This document shows positions 25,934 to 35,364 of a stretch of 64,000 nt of DNA, one piece after another. How positions within the stretch are numbered: position 1 is the stretch's first letter; each line of letters starts with the position of its first letter. The stretch is from positions 1,240,001-1,304,000 of the forward strand of contig NZ_CP159830.1 of NCBI RefSeq assembly GCF_047730085.1, written 5' to 3'. Under the pieces are notes generated by a model, which was not told where the DNA came from, did not search any database, and worked only from the letters and a program-made list of their open reading frames with translations. The DNA is from Njordibacter sp937773555. GTDB lineage: Bacteria; Pseudomonadota; Gammaproteobacteria; Pseudomonadales; Balneatricaceae. A program made the position numbers and the translations under genes.

Positions 25934-26659
25934 ATGCCCACTGACTTGCTCCAGCCACTTTCGATCATTCATCAAGATGATGACTTAGTAGTGATTAACA
26001 AACCTAGTGGTTTGTTAGTGCACCGAAGCCCTATTGATAAGCACGAAACCCGCTTTGCCGTGCAAGAGCTGCGTAATCAATTAGGGCAGCATGTATACCC
26101 CTTGCATCGATTAGACAAACCCACCTCTGGAGTGTTGGTGTTTGCCCTGTGCAGGGAGGCAGCCAGCTTCTATGGACAACAGTTTCAAGAGCATGAAATA
26201 CACAAAACCTATTTGGCCTTAGTAAGAGGGCACGGTCCCAATCAGTTAAGCATTGATCATGCATTAAAAGATGAAACTGACGATTATGCAGGCATTGCTG
26301 GGGGTGGTGAAGCTAAGCCAGCCTTAACCCATGTACAATGTTTGCAGAAGTTTGAAATACCACTCACCGTAGACCGTTATCCGACTACCCGCTTGTCTTT
26401 AATGCAATGTGAACCCGTAACAGGGCGAAAACATCAGATTAGACGCCATTTAAAGCATATAGGGCATCCAATTATAGGTGACTCTCGCCACGGTAAGGGC
26501 GTATTGAATCGTGCCTGTGAGGGCTATTTTGGAGCAGGGCGCTTGTGGTTGGCCTGTACCCAAATGGTACTTGCCAGAAGAGATGGCAGTGCATTAGTGG
26601 TTGATGCACCATTAGCAGCAGATTTTCAGCAGGTGTTAACGCAAATTAACCACGCATAA
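25934..26659 (+). CDS. truC: tRNA pseudouridine(65) synthase
   Basis: 241 residues. Motif I is INKPSGLLVHRSPIDKHET, the catalytic HRLDKPTSGVLVF contains the essential Asp, and PVTGRKHQIRRHLKHIGHPI with GDSRHG is the C-terminal RluA-family signature. HRSPIDKHET and the KGVLNR/YFGAGRLWL end resemble E. coli TruC more than RluA/C/D. It modifies U65 of certain tRNAs. No Shine-Dalgarno is obvious at ATG 25934. Confidence 0.88.
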   Translation: MPTDLLQPLSIIHQDDDLVVINKPSGLLVHRSPIDKHETRFAVQELRNQLGQHVYPLHRLDKPTSGVLVFALCREAASFYGQQFQEHEIHKTYLALVRGHGPNQLSIDHALKDETDDYAGIAGGGEAKPALTHVQCLQKFEIPLTVDRYPTTRLSLMQCEPVTGRKHQIRRHLKHIGHPIIGDSRHGKGVLNRACEGYFGAGRLWLACTQMVLARRDGSALVVDAPLAADFQQVLTQINHA

Positions 26660-26720
26660 ATAGAGTTGAGCGGTTGGCAGGTTTTAATTAACTGCCAACC
26701 ACTTGCTGCCACCCTATAGC

Positions 26721-28106
26721 CTATACAGAGTGCAAGCGTGTTTCTTCAGGAATAATGCCTCGTGGCATAAAGCGCATCGTCAGCAGTAACACCAAGCCCA
26801 TAATGAATAAACGTAAGTGAGGTGCGCTCTTGAGCAAATGCTTACGCAAGTCGCTGGTTTGCTCCATACCCGCAGTTATAAGGTCCATAAAGGCGATGGA
26901 TAACGGTTCTGCTTCTATCCACATGAACCAAATAAAGAAGCCACCAAACACTGCCCCTAAATTATTGCCACTGCCACCAATAATGACCATCAGCCACACC
27001 AAAAAGGTAAAACGCAATGGCTGGTAGGCTGTTGGGGTGAACTGACCGTCTAAAGTAACCAGCATAGCCCCTGCAATACCCACAACAGCACTACCTAGCA
27101 CGAAAACCTGCAGGTGCTGGCGAACTACGTTTTTACCCATAGCATTAGCAGCTTCTTCGTTATCCCGAATGGCCCGCATCATACGACCCCAAGGCGAGTT
27201 CAACGCTTTCATGCTTAATAACAGCACAACTACCAAGACCACACTAAATAAGCCTGTGTAGCAGAGCTTAACAAAGATGCTTGAGCTTTGAATGACTAGC
27301 TGTTGCAAAGCATCAGCGCGCTGAGTGTCTAATAACTCAGCTAAACGGCCACTGAATAAAGACTGCACCATGTCTACAAACCATGGTGTTGCCTGTAGCT
27401 CAAGTTCAAAAGGCACTGGGCGATCTAAACCGGCCACGTTTTTAACACCACGGGCAAGCCAGTCTTCGTTTTTCAATATGGCAATAATAATTTCAGAGAT
27501 GCCTAAGGTGGCAATGGCAAGGTAATCTGAGCGCAAACCTAGGGTAATTTTACCCACCACCCAAGCCACACCAGCAGCCATAATGCCACCTAAAACCCAT
27601 GAGAATATAACGGGCATGCCCATGCCGCCAAGGAACCCAGAGGTTGCGGGGTTAACACTTTCAATAGCGTAAACGGCAGGTCCATAAAAGTGATTGATGA
27701 CAAAATAAGCACCAATATACAAGCCAGTTAAGGTAAGCCGGCGTTGCCAGCTTGCGGCCATATTACGATAAACTAAAATGGACAAAATAATGGTAATAAC
27801 CACGAGTATAAAACTCACGGCCATGCCTTGGCCGCCCACAGACCATGCCTCTAATACAGGGGCTTCAGACACCAAAACTGCGGCTAAGCCACCCAAGGCA
27901 GTAAAGCCCATTACGCCTAAATTAAGTAAGCCTGCATAACCCCATTGAATGTTTACACCCAAGGACATTACGGCGGAAATAAGGCACAAATTTAAAATGG
28001 CTAAGGCAAAAGGCCAAGATTGCCCCATACCCACACCAACCAGCAATAACCCCATTACTGCAAACGCTAAGGGGGCGCGATTTTGTTGATTCAATAGTGC
28101 TTTCAT
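26721..28106 (-). CDS. livM: ABC transporter permease, LivM type
   Basis: 461 residues, about nine to ten membrane segments. INIQWGYAGLLNLGVMGFTALGG-type sequence near residue 52 and the cytoplasmic loop SPWGRMMRAIRDNEEAANAM with the EAA-like element are diagnostic of LivM permeases, as is IIGGSGNNLGAVFGG. It is somewhat longer than E. coli LivM (425), with extra sequence in an internal loop around residues 225-275. It is the last gene of the livGFHM operon and overlaps livH by one base. Confidence 0.88.
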   Translation of the reverse strand: MKALLNQQNRAPLAFAVMGLLLVGVGMGQSWPFALAILNLCLISAVMSLGVNIQWGYAGLLNLGVMGFTALGGLAAVLVSEAPVLEAWSVGGQGMAVSFILVVITIILSILVYRNMAASWQRRLTLTGLYIGAYFVINHFYGPAVYAIESVNPATSGFLGGMGMPVIFSWVLGGIMAAGVAWVVGKITLGLRSDYLAIATLGISEIIIAILKNEDWLARGVKNVAGLDRPVPFELELQATPWFVDMVQSLFSGRLAELLDTQRADALQQLVIQSSSIFVKLCYTGLFSVVLVVVLLLSMKALNSPWGRMMRAIRDNEEAANAMGKNVVRQHLQVFVLGSAVVGIAGAMLVTLDGQFTPTAYQPLRFTFLVWLMVIIGGSGNNLGAVFGGFFIWFMWIEAEPLSIAFMDLITAGMEQTSDLRKHLLKSAPHLRLFIMGLVLLLTMRFMPRGIIPEETRLHSV

Positions 28107-29131
28107 TAGATTGATTGCCCTTTAAAAATGCCTGTGGGTCGTATTAGTAATACCACCACCAGAATGATGAACGACACGGCAAACTTATAATCAGTAGATA
28201 AGAACTGCATTAACCCCGTAGGTTCTAAAGATTCTGGTAAAAGGTAAATGAAGAACTTTTTATAAGCGTAAGTGACGATGACTTCTGAAAAAGCGATGAC
28301 AAAACCACCTACTACGGCTCCAATAGGGCTGCCAATTCCACCTACAATAGCAGCAGCAAACATGGGCAACAGCAGCATAAAATAGGTAAAGGGTTTAAAG
28401 CTTTTATCTAAGCCATACAAAGTGCCAGCGGTGGTGGCTAGGGCGGCAACAAGAATCCAAGTGATAAATACCACACGATCAGGATTGATGCCAGATAAGA
28501 GCGCTAGGTCTTTATTGTCTGAAAAAGCACGCATCGCTTTTCCTGTGCGAGTTTTCTGTAAGAAGTAGAACAATGCAGCAACGCACATAATAGTGACAGT
28601 TAAGGTAAGAACTTGGGTAGATTTTAGTGCTAGACCTTCACTTAGGCCGGTGAATTCTTTAAATTCACGGGGGCGAAAAATGAACTTGGTACCATCCATA
28701 AATCGTTGATCGCTTGGGCCAATAATAAAACGCACAATGGCGTTCGTCATAAACATTACACCCGTAGACACGATAACAAAAATAACCGGCGCACTCTTTT
28801 TGGCCCGATAGAATTTATATACCGTTTTATCAAACATTAAGCTTAATGCGATTGCACCCATAATGCCAAAGGGCAGGGCGAGCAGAGCGGTGGGCAGTGG
28901 GCCAAAACTAATCCCTATAGATTGGAAGCCCCAAGTCACTAAAATAACCGTCATAGTGCCAAAGGCCATCAGGTCACCATGGGCAAAGTTAGAAAAACGT
29001 AGAATGCCATAAACTAGGGTGATGCCTAATGCGCCAAGAGCTAACTGGGCACCGTAAGAAATGGCTGGAACAAGCACAAAGTTTGAAAATAAAACGATGG
29101 CATTTAAAATATCAACAAATTCTGGCATCAC
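28106..29131 (-). CDS. livH: ABC transporter permease, LivH type
   Basis: 341 residues with about eight membrane segments. ALGALGITLVYGILRFSNFAHGD is the conserved N-terminal LivH block, KTRTGKAMRAFSDNKDLALL the coupling loop, and AAAIVGGIGSPIGAVVGGF the C-terminal signature. It partners LivM. The gene starts directly at the livF stop. The substrate class is polar amino acids, amides or small acids; it cannot be narrowed from the permease. Confidence 0.88.
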   Translation of the reverse strand: MMPEFVDILNAIVLFSNFVLVPAISYGAQLALGALGITLVYGILRFSNFAHGDLMAFGTMTVILVTWGFQSIGISFGPLPTALLALPFGIMGAIALSLMFDKTVYKFYRAKKSAPVIFVIVSTGVMFMTNAIVRFIIGPSDQRFMDGTKFIFRPREFKEFTGLSEGLALKSTQVLTLTVTIMCVAALFYFLQKTRTGKAMRAFSDNKDLALLSGINPDRVVFITWILVAALATTAGTLYGLDKSFKPFTYFMLLLPMFAAAIVGGIGSPIGAVVGGFVIAFSEVIVTYAYKKFFIYLLPESLEPTGLMQFLSTDYKFAVSFIILVVVLLIRPTGIFKGQSI

Positions 29132-29836
29132 TTAACCCCCCAAAAAGGTGCGTCGCACCACAGGATCAGCCAGTAGTTCATCACCACTGCCTGTGTGTTT
29201 ATTAGTGCCTGTCACCAGAACATAGCCTTTATCAGCTATATTTAAGGCTTGGGCTGCATTTTGTTCCACCATCAACACGGCAATACCTTGTTGTTTAACC
29301 TCTAAAATACGGTCAAACAATTCGTCCATGACGATGGGCGACACGCCTGCAGTAGGCTCATCTAACATTAACACGCTAGGCTGGGTCATCATTGCTCTGC
29401 CTACAGCTACCTGTTGGCGTTGACCACCGGAAAGTTCGCCGGCGTTTTGGCGCCGTTTTTGCTTAAGAATGGGAAATAGGTCGTATACCTGCTCCATGGT
29501 TCCTGTGAAGTCATCAGTGCGAAGAAAAGCACCCATTTCAAGGTTTTCTTCTACTGTCATGCCCCCAAACACGTTATGGGTTTGGGGTACAAAGGCAATG
29601 CCTTCACCAACACGATCTTGTGGTGACATTTGGGTAATGTCTTTACCGCCTAGAGTGACAGTGCCTTCTCTTAAGTTAAGCATGCCTAACAAGGCTTTCA
29701 TGGCGGTAGACTTGCCAGCACCATTTGGGCCTACAATAACTGCAATTTCACCTTTGTCCACAGACAAAGAACACCCATTAAGGATGTCTGCACCGCCATA
29801 GCCGCCGCGTAATTGATCTGCAACTAGATAACTCAT
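29132..29836 (-). CDS. livF: ABC transporter ATPase, LivF type
   Basis: 234 residues. Walker A GPNGAGKSTAMKALLG, Q-loop FVPQTHNVFGGMTVEENLEM, signature LSGGQRQQVAVGRAMM, Walker B VLMLDEPTAGVSP, and the VEQNA switch region are all intact. YGGADILNGCSLSVDKGEIAV is typical of LivF. Its start overlaps the livG stop by four bases (ATGA), indicating translational coupling. Confidence 0.9.
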   Translation of the reverse strand: MSYLVADQLRGGYGGADILNGCSLSVDKGEIAVIVGPNGAGKSTAMKALLGMLNLREGTVTLGGKDITQMSPQDRVGEGIAFVPQTHNVFGGMTVEENLEMGAFLRTDDFTGTMEQVYDLFPILKQKRRQNAGELSGGQRQQVAVGRAMMTQPSVLMLDEPTAGVSPIVMDELFDRILEVKQQGIAVLMVEQNAAQALNIADKGYVLVTGTNKHTGSGDELLADPVVRRTFLGG

Positions 29837-30615
29837 GTGCTTGCCTCCGGTTTATTCTTCAAACCCGTTCCTAGGTAGGCTTCAATCACGGCCTCGTTTG
29901 CAATCACTTCTTTAGCAGTGCCTTGAGCTAACACAGAACCTTCGGCCATGACGATCACAGGGTCACATAAGCGCCCAATAAAATCCATATCGTGCTCAAT
30001 CATACAAAAGGTATACCCTTTCTCTTGATTTAAGCGCACGATGGCCTCTCCAATTTCTCGTAATAGGGAGCGATTTACGCCAGCGCCTACTTCATCTAGC
30101 AGCACTACTTTAGCGTCTACCATCATGGTACGACCCAGTTCTAAAAGCTTTTTTTGGCCACCAGAAAGATTACCTGCCAACTCTTGAGCCACATGGCCTA
30201 AATTGAGAAAGTCGATCACTTCTATGGCTTTGTCACGCACTTTGGCTTCTTGCTCTCGCACTAACGACGGGCGAAACCAAGCATCCATAAGGTTTTCACC
30301 TGCTTGCTGTGCGGGCACCATCATGAGGTTTTCCAGCACTGTTAAAGTGCCAAACTCATGAGCAATTTGAAACGTACGTAGCAAGCCTTTATGAAATAAT
30401 TCGTAAGGTGGCACGCCAGTGATGTCTTCGCCGTCTAGGTAAATGTGCCCTGCGGTGGGCGTTAAGTTACCAGCAATCATGTTAAATAATGTAGTTTTAC
30501 CAGCCCCGTTGGGGCCTATGAGTCCAGTGATGGACCCTTTGGCAATTTCGATGGAGGCGTTATTAACGGCATGCACACCGCCAAAACGTTTGCTCACTGA
30601 TTCGACTTTGATCAT
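29833..30615 (-). CDS. livG: ABC transporter ATPase, LivG type
   Basis: 260 residues. Walker A GPNGAGKTTLFNMIAGNLTP, LRTFQIAHEFGTLTVLENL (LivG Q-loop region), signature NLSGGQKKLLELGRTMM, Walker B VVLLDEVGAGVN and the MIEHDMDFI switch are intact. Walker B ends in DEVGAG rather than the common DEPxAG, a variation seen in this family. First gene of the four-gene operon, which lacks an attached binding protein. Confidence 0.9.
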   Translation of the reverse strand: MIKVESVSKRFGGVHAVNNASIEIAKGSITGLIGPNGAGKTTLFNMIAGNLTPTAGHIYLDGEDITGVPPYELFHKGLLRTFQIAHEFGTLTVLENLMMVPAQQAGENLMDAWFRPSLVREQEAKVRDKAIEVIDFLNLGHVAQELAGNLSGGQKKLLELGRTMMVDAKVVLLDEVGAGVNRSLLREIGEAIVRLNQEKGYTFCMIEHDMDFIGRLCDPVIVMAEGSVLAQGTAKEVIANEAVIEAYLGTGLKNKPEAST

Positions 30616-30843
30616 GGTTGATCCTGTTGTCTACAAGACGTCAAAATTGGTTAAGCTGTTTTAACCAAGACTGAAAGTTTTTATAGTTATAAATAAAAGT
30701 AACAAAATCGACACAAGGGCCGACTTTATCTGTCGACAATTATACGGGCTAACGTTAGACAGGAAAAGATGAGTCTGCTGAAAAAGTGTATCAATGACAA
30801 AAATAACAAACTCAGGGTCGCTCTAAGTAAAGTTTAGGCAAAC

Positions 30844-31587
30844 TTACAAGCGGTATGAGCCATCCTCTTTATCAAGCATCGCCATGAGTTCATTCAAGTG
30901 CTGTTGACCAAAATCAAATCCATAATTCTGCCACTGTTGCGCCGTTTTTTCTGCAACCTCGTGGTTTGCTGGGTCTAGGGTTTGGCCAGTTGCATAACAA
31001 TCTAATAGGGTGCGGCAAGCGCGCTCAAAATAATACATGTCGTCAAAGCATTGGGCAACGGTACTAGCAATGACCAACACCCCATGGTTACCCATGAGTA
31101 AAATACGTTTGTCACCCATACATTGAGTTAAGCGCTCGGCTTCGTTGCCTAAGCCCATGCCATCATACCCTGTATCAATGGCTACCCGTTGATAAAAACG
31201 CATGGTGTTTTGATCGATAGGGTAGAGGGTTTTGTCCTTTAAACAAGCCAAGGCTGTGGCATACCGAGGGTGTAAATGCATAATGCAATGAGCATCAGAA
31301 ACGTTGCGGTGTAACGCGCCATGAATGGCCCAAGTAGTTGGGTCTGGTGCATTAGCTTGATTCATGGTGCTGGGGTTGTTGGCATCCAGTAGCAGTAACT
31401 CACTGGCTTTAATCCTACTAAAGTGCCGGCCTTGAGGGTTACATAAAAACTGTTGTCCATTACCTGGCACTGCAACACTAAAATGATTAGCAATGGACTC
31501 ATGCATCCCCATCTTTGCTGTCCAGCGAAAACAGGCGGCAAGTTCAATCCTTGACTGTTGCATTGCTGTGAGTGGCTGAGTTGTCAT
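30844..31587 (-). CDS. Class II aldolase/adducin-family protein
   Basis: 247 residues. SRIELAACFRWTAKMGMHES at the N-terminus is followed by NHFSVAVPG, metal-binding HLHPRYATALACL (H-x-H), and GNHGVLVIASTVAQCFDDMY with the third His. This is the zinc-dependent fuculose-aldolase fold. In catabolic loci such proteins act as decarboxylases or aldolases on small sugar acids. No partner enzyme defines the substrate. It diverges from the VF530 gene. Confidence 0.85.
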   Translation of the reverse strand: MTTQPLTAMQQSRIELAACFRWTAKMGMHESIANHFSVAVPGNGQQFLCNPQGRHFSRIKASELLLLDANNPSTMNQANAPDPTTWAIHGALHRNVSDAHCIMHLHPRYATALACLKDKTLYPIDQNTMRFYQRVAIDTGYDGMGLGNEAERLTQCMGDKRILLMGNHGVLVIASTVAQCFDDMYYFERACRTLLDCYATGQTLDPANHEVAEKTAQQWQNYGFDFGQQHLNELMAMLDKEDGSYRL

Positions 31588-31658
31588 GTTAATACCAGTT
31601 GTTTAGTGACTTGATGTTGGTGATAATAGGCTCAATGTTTTGTCATGTGAAGTAAACT

Positions 31659-31991
31659 ATGAACACTGAGCAACCTCGTAACCCGCTGCACGGCGTGAAG
31701 CTAGAACAAATTGTCACCGACCTTGTGGATACCTTCGGTTGGGAAGTATTAGCAGACCAAGTGAATGTGAACTGCTTTAGGGATAATCCCAGTGTTAAAT
31801 CTAGTCTTAAGTTTTTACGTAAAACCCAATGGGCAAGAGACAAAGTAGAGTCTCTTTATGTCTATGCCATTGTGCGCGGCAAACCCCTGAGGTCTCAAGA
31901 TGAGTACCAAGCCCAAATTAGGTCATCATCCAACTCGTCAGCCCCTAAACCGGCTGCGACTAATAGTAATATCTGGAAAACCCCTAGTTAA
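31659..31991 (+). CDS. VF530-family (DUF2132) DNA-binding-like protein
   Basis: 110 residues. PLHGVKLEQIVTDLVDTFGW, INVNCFRDNPSVKSSLKFL-type sequence and KTQWARDKVESLYVY match the VF530 family, a double-helix-bundle fold known from a Vibrio structure. The C-terminal about 35 residues are Ser/Ala/Pro-rich and probably disordered. The physiological role is unknown. Its end overlaps the convergent decarboxylase gene by four bases. Confidence 0.85.
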   Translation: MNTEQPRNPLHGVKLEQIVTDLVDTFGWEVLADQVNVNCFRDNPSVKSSLKFLRKTQWARDKVESLYVYAIVRGKPLRSQDEYQAQIRSSSNSSAPKPAATNSNIWKTPS

Positions 31992-33397
31992 CTTGCGTTA
32001 ACTAAAGATTCACCTGTTTTAATGCAGTGGCTAAGCAACCGATTGATGTCGCTTGCTTGAGTGTCACTGTTGGCTAAAATAAGGCGAATGCCTGTTTTAC
32101 CCTGATATTTAGCATAATCTACAAAAGCGCCCCCTTGAACTTGCATCGCCTTGCATATAGCAATGTTCAAGACTCGCAGCTGATCTTCGCTTAAGTGAGT
32201 GGAAGGTCTGAATTGAAATAAAACATTGAGGTAAGGGGCAGGGCCAATCATGTGTAATGTGGGAGATGACTCAATTGCCTCTACACAGCCTTGTTTGATC
32301 ACTTGTAATTGATCTACTTTGTCCGAAAAACCATTGTGGCCAATTGCTTTCCAACTTAACCATACCTTTAAAGCGTCTGCCCTACGGCCACATTGGATTG
32401 ATTTTTGTCCAAGATTATGAGCTGAATTTTCATCACTATGGAATAAATAATCGCCACCCCCACCGCCACATGTCTGCTCCAGCATGCCCTGGTGGCGAGT
32501 TAAAATAACAGCTGCAGTAATGGGTACATTCATCAGCTTATGGGCATCCCATGCAAAAGAATCAGCTAACTCGCAACCTTCTAGCAAATGTTTATATTGT
32601 TGTGAGAACAATATAGGTGCGCCCCAGGCACCATCGATGTGTACCCAAAGATCATATAAGTCGGCAATAGCTGCACATTCTGGTACGGGGTCAAAAGCGC
32701 CTAGTACCGTTGTACCAGCAGTAAGGCCTATGTAAAAAGGTTTATGGCCCTGCTTAACGCTGTGCTCTATGGCATCTTTAAGCGCAGTAGGGCATAACCT
32801 GCCTTGGTTGTCTGAAGCTACAGCAATGAGGTTGTCTGTACCGATGCCCAATACGCTAGCCGCCTTCTGAGCCGAATAATGTGCTTGATCTGAGACATAC
32901 GCGACTAAAGTTTGGTTGCTAAAACCCTTGGTTTTAAGCTCAGGGCACGCTTTTTGACGTGCCATCATCATGGCGATTAGATTGGCTTGGCTGCCGCCAG
33001 ATACCATAACTCCGTCACCTGTTTGTGTATCAGTAGTAAAACCTACCAAGCGGTTCCATTGGGTAATTAGCTCTTGTTCCATCAACGTGGCCACTGGGCT
33101 CATTTGATAAGTGTGCATATTGGCGTTACTAAGGCTGGTCACCCAATCGCCCAACAGGGCAGGGTTATTGCGTCCAGAGTAAAGTAATTTAAAGAAATCG
33201 ACTTGAGCGCTGTCGGGTTGATAGTTTAGGTAGTGGCTAGCAGCCTGTTTTAAAGCCGCCAAGTCAGTGCCTTTTGAGCCTAGGCTAAAATCGACTATTG
33301 TCTTAAGTTGTTCTGCGTTAATGGGCTCACTTACAGGGCGGTCTTGACGAAAATAAGGTGAAGCGAGTTGTTGGAATATGTCGAGATATTGTTGCAC
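31988..33397 (-). CDS. PLP-dependent group II decarboxylase (CSAD/GAD-like)
   Basis: 469 residues. SGGSQANLIAMMMARQ, YVSDQAHYSAQKAASVLG, LTAGTTVLGAFDPV, WVHIDGAWGAP (PLP Asp) and the PLP lysine in FAWDAHKLMNVP are seen. The segment SIQCGRRADALKVWLSWKAI closely resembles cysteine-sulfinate/glutamate decarboxylases. Such enzymes make hypotaurine, GABA or beta-alanine. With bauA/mmsA in the window, an aspartate or cysteine-sulfinate decarboxylase role is attractive but inferred. The usual Asn-Pro-His-Lys near the active site is Asp-Ala-His-Lys here. Confidence 0.8.
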   Translation of the reverse strand: MQQYLDIFQQLASPYFRQDRPVSEPINAEQLKTIVDFSLGSKGTDLAALKQAASHYLNYQPDSAQVDFFKLLYSGRNNPALLGDWVTSLSNANMHTYQMSPVATLMEQELITQWNRLVGFTTDTQTGDGVMVSGGSQANLIAMMMARQKACPELKTKGFSNQTLVAYVSDQAHYSAQKAASVLGIGTDNLIAVASDNQGRLCPTALKDAIEHSVKQGHKPFYIGLTAGTTVLGAFDPVPECAAIADLYDLWVHIDGAWGAPILFSQQYKHLLEGCELADSFAWDAHKLMNVPITAAVILTRHQGMLEQTCGGGGGDYLFHSDENSAHNLGQKSIQCGRRADALKVWLSWKAIGHNGFSDKVDQLQVIKQGCVEAIESSPTLHMIGPAPYLNVLFQFRPSTHLSEDQLRVLNIAICKAMQVQGGAFVDYAKYQGKTGIRLILANSDTQASDINRLLSHCIKTGESLVNAS

Positions 33398-33493
33398 TGT
33401 GTGTCCCTTGTGAAGGCAAAGATGATTGTAGGATTAGGGTGTTTGTGTTACTTTTCCGCTTTCAACACAAGCACAGATATTTAGGCTTAATCA

Positions 33494-34129
33494 ATGAGTT
33501 CAACTGAAAGCGCTACACTACCTAGCTTTGAAAAATACGGCAAAGTGTCTGTTTGGTGTTCAACTATTAGCTACGATACTATTCCAGATAGTTATTTTGA
33601 AGAAGATGATAATGGCATAGAAGCGTGGGCTAGAAATTTTTCCATCACAGAATACGACCATGAAAACATGGAAACTAATGGTGTTGCAAGCGGTACGGCA
33701 TTAGTTAAAAGTATTATTGAAGATTGTTCCTATTCCAGTGCTTATGGTGAAGGTATCATTCATAAAATCAACAAGATGGGTCATCAGCAAGTAAGCTGGA
33801 TTATTTTGTTATTTGATTTTGAATATCGTAATAAAATTACCAAAATTCACGAAGATGAGTATGTGCAATACGTTGGCTCTTTTGTTTATGACATGGATTC
33901 TATTAGCTTGGCTGAACAAGATCAGATAGAAGCAGAACGTGAAGAAAAACTGCGTTTGGAGGCGCAGACGTTATTAGATAGTGAGGCTGCCCTGGGTGAT
34001 TCAGCTTACGATCTAGCGCCAGTTACCGTGGCTGAACCTGCACCGGTAGTTAAAGCGGTTGAGCCAGTACCAGAACATAAAGTGGTCGAAAAAATACAGC
34101 CTAAAGGCCATAACCCTTGGCTAAAATAG
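33494..34129 (+). CDS. Imm22-like (DUF4284) protein with Pro/Ala/Val tail
   Basis: 211 residues. Residues 1-130 (YGKVSVWCSTISYDTIPDSY ... VSWIILLFDFEYRNKITKI) resemble the Imm22/DUF4284 fold, found both as toxin immunity proteins and as stand-alone genes. An acidic, charged stretch with likely helix follows (LAEQDQIEAEREEKLRLEAQ). The last 45 residues are a repetitive VAEPAPVV/VEPVPEHKVVE linker ending GHNPWLK. No toxin gene is adjacent. The function is not known; the family match is moderate. Confidence 0.6.
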   Translation: MSSTESATLPSFEKYGKVSVWCSTISYDTIPDSYFEEDDNGIEAWARNFSITEYDHENMETNGVASGTALVKSIIEDCSYSSAYGEGIIHKINKMGHQQVSWIILLFDFEYRNKITKIHEDEYVQYVGSFVYDMDSISLAEQDQIEAEREEKLRLEAQTLLDSEAALGDSAYDLAPVTVAEPAPVVKAVEPVPEHKVVEKIQPKGHNPWLK

Positions 34130-34144
34130 CCTAGTAGTGTCTTT

Positions 34145-35083
34145 CTATAGGCTTGCTTGATGTTTTTTGTGTGCCAACAAATATAAGTACTCAAGCACTA
34201 TTGTTGCACCTGCTAAGGCCGTAATATCTGCATGATCATACGCTGGGTTTACTTCTACTAAGTCAAATCCAACAATGTTGACGTCTTTTAAACCTCGAAT
34301 AATCCTCAAGGCTTTATCAGTGGTTAACCCTCCCACCACTGGGGTGCCGGTACCTGGTGCATATGCTGGGTCTAAGCAGTCTATGTCAAAGGTTAAATAC
34401 ACGGGAAGATCACCCACTCTTTTTATAATAGAGGCTACAATATCATTGGCGCTCATGTCATTAGCTTGCGCTGCATCAATCACTTCAAATTCATGATCTT
34501 CTGGTCTATATTCTGTGCGGATGCCTACCTGTATTGAATGCTTTGGGTCTATTAGGCTCTGCTTAGGAGCATGGTAAAACATGCTTCCATGGTCGATTTC
34601 TGTATCGTTAGGGTAAGTGTCCGTGTGGGCGTCAAAATGAACTAAGGCCATTTTGCCATAATGTTTGGCGTGGGCTCGAATTAACGGCAAGGTCACATAG
34701 TGATCACCACCAATACTCAGCATTCGCGTTCCTGAAGTAATAATATTTTCAGCGTGCTGTTCTATTTCTCGGTTAAGGTCTTCTGGGTTGCCTGGAATAA
34801 AATCCAAATCACCGTAGTCTGCAACTTTAAGGTATTTGAAGGCGTCAAAGGCCCACGGCCAACGCCTACCTTCCCAGCCTAAATTGCTGCTTGCTTGGCG
34901 CACTGCATTAGGGCCCGAACGAGTGCCTGCTCTGCCTGTAGTGGCTAAATCAAAAGGCAGGCCTACAATAGCGGCATCAAATCCTTGAGTCATGTCTCGC
35001 GTAAGGGGACGTGCCAAAAAGCTAAATTGGTTGGCGTACATCGATATCATAACGGGATCGCCGATAAGCTTGTTCTTGGCCAT
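34145..35083 (-). CDS. speB: Agmatinase (SpeB-type ureohydrolase)
   Basis: About 312 residues from MAKNKLIGDP; the frame is open 23 codons further, but that stretch has no ureohydrolase homology. The dinuclear Mn motifs are GGDHYVTLPLIRAHAKHYGK, ALVHFDAHTDTYPND and LTFDIDCLDPAYAPGTGTP. Residues around RAGTRSGPNAVRQ, DHGSMFYHAPK and IQVGIRTEY track E. coli SpeB nearly residue by residue, so agmatine (to putrescine plus urea) is the preferred substrate over guanidinobutyrate. It is divergent from creatinase across about 280 bases. Confidence 0.88.
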   Translation of the reverse strand: MAKNKLIGDPVMISMYANQFSFLARPLTRDMTQGFDAAIVGLPFDLATTGRAGTRSGPNAVRQASSNLGWEGRRWPWAFDAFKYLKVADYGDLDFIPGNPEDLNREIEQHAENIITSGTRMLSIGGDHYVTLPLIRAHAKHYGKMALVHFDAHTDTYPNDTEIDHGSMFYHAPKQSLIDPKHSIQVGIRTEYRPEDHEFEVIDAAQANDMSANDIVASIIKRVGDLPVYLTFDIDCLDPAYAPGTGTPVVGGLTTDKALRIIRGLKDVNIVGFDLVEVNPAYDHADITALAGATIVLEYLYLLAHKKHQASL

Positions 35084-35364
35084 ATAAAGAAGTCTCTGTC
35101 TAACTCTGTTCAGAATAATGCACAATATCGCCAATTTAGGTGCACATTGCAAGAATTCGATTCCATAGCCAACCTTTGCTCATCATGCGGGGCACTGACG
35201 CATGAGCTGCAGTAATATAAATATAATTGATGATCTTATTTAATTTATTTATTTTACTAATGCTAATATAAAACCTAAAATGCAAGCGTTTTCTGTTGAC
35301 CCTGGTTTTTTTGCTAGGCGGTCAATGTATTAAACTCTAACAATGTAACCAATAGGTGAATGCC

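Noticed and set aside
34145..35083. Guanidinobutyrase or guanidinopropionase assignment
   Set aside because: Loop residues track E. coli SpeB more closely than Pseudomonas GbuA, so agmatinase is preferred.
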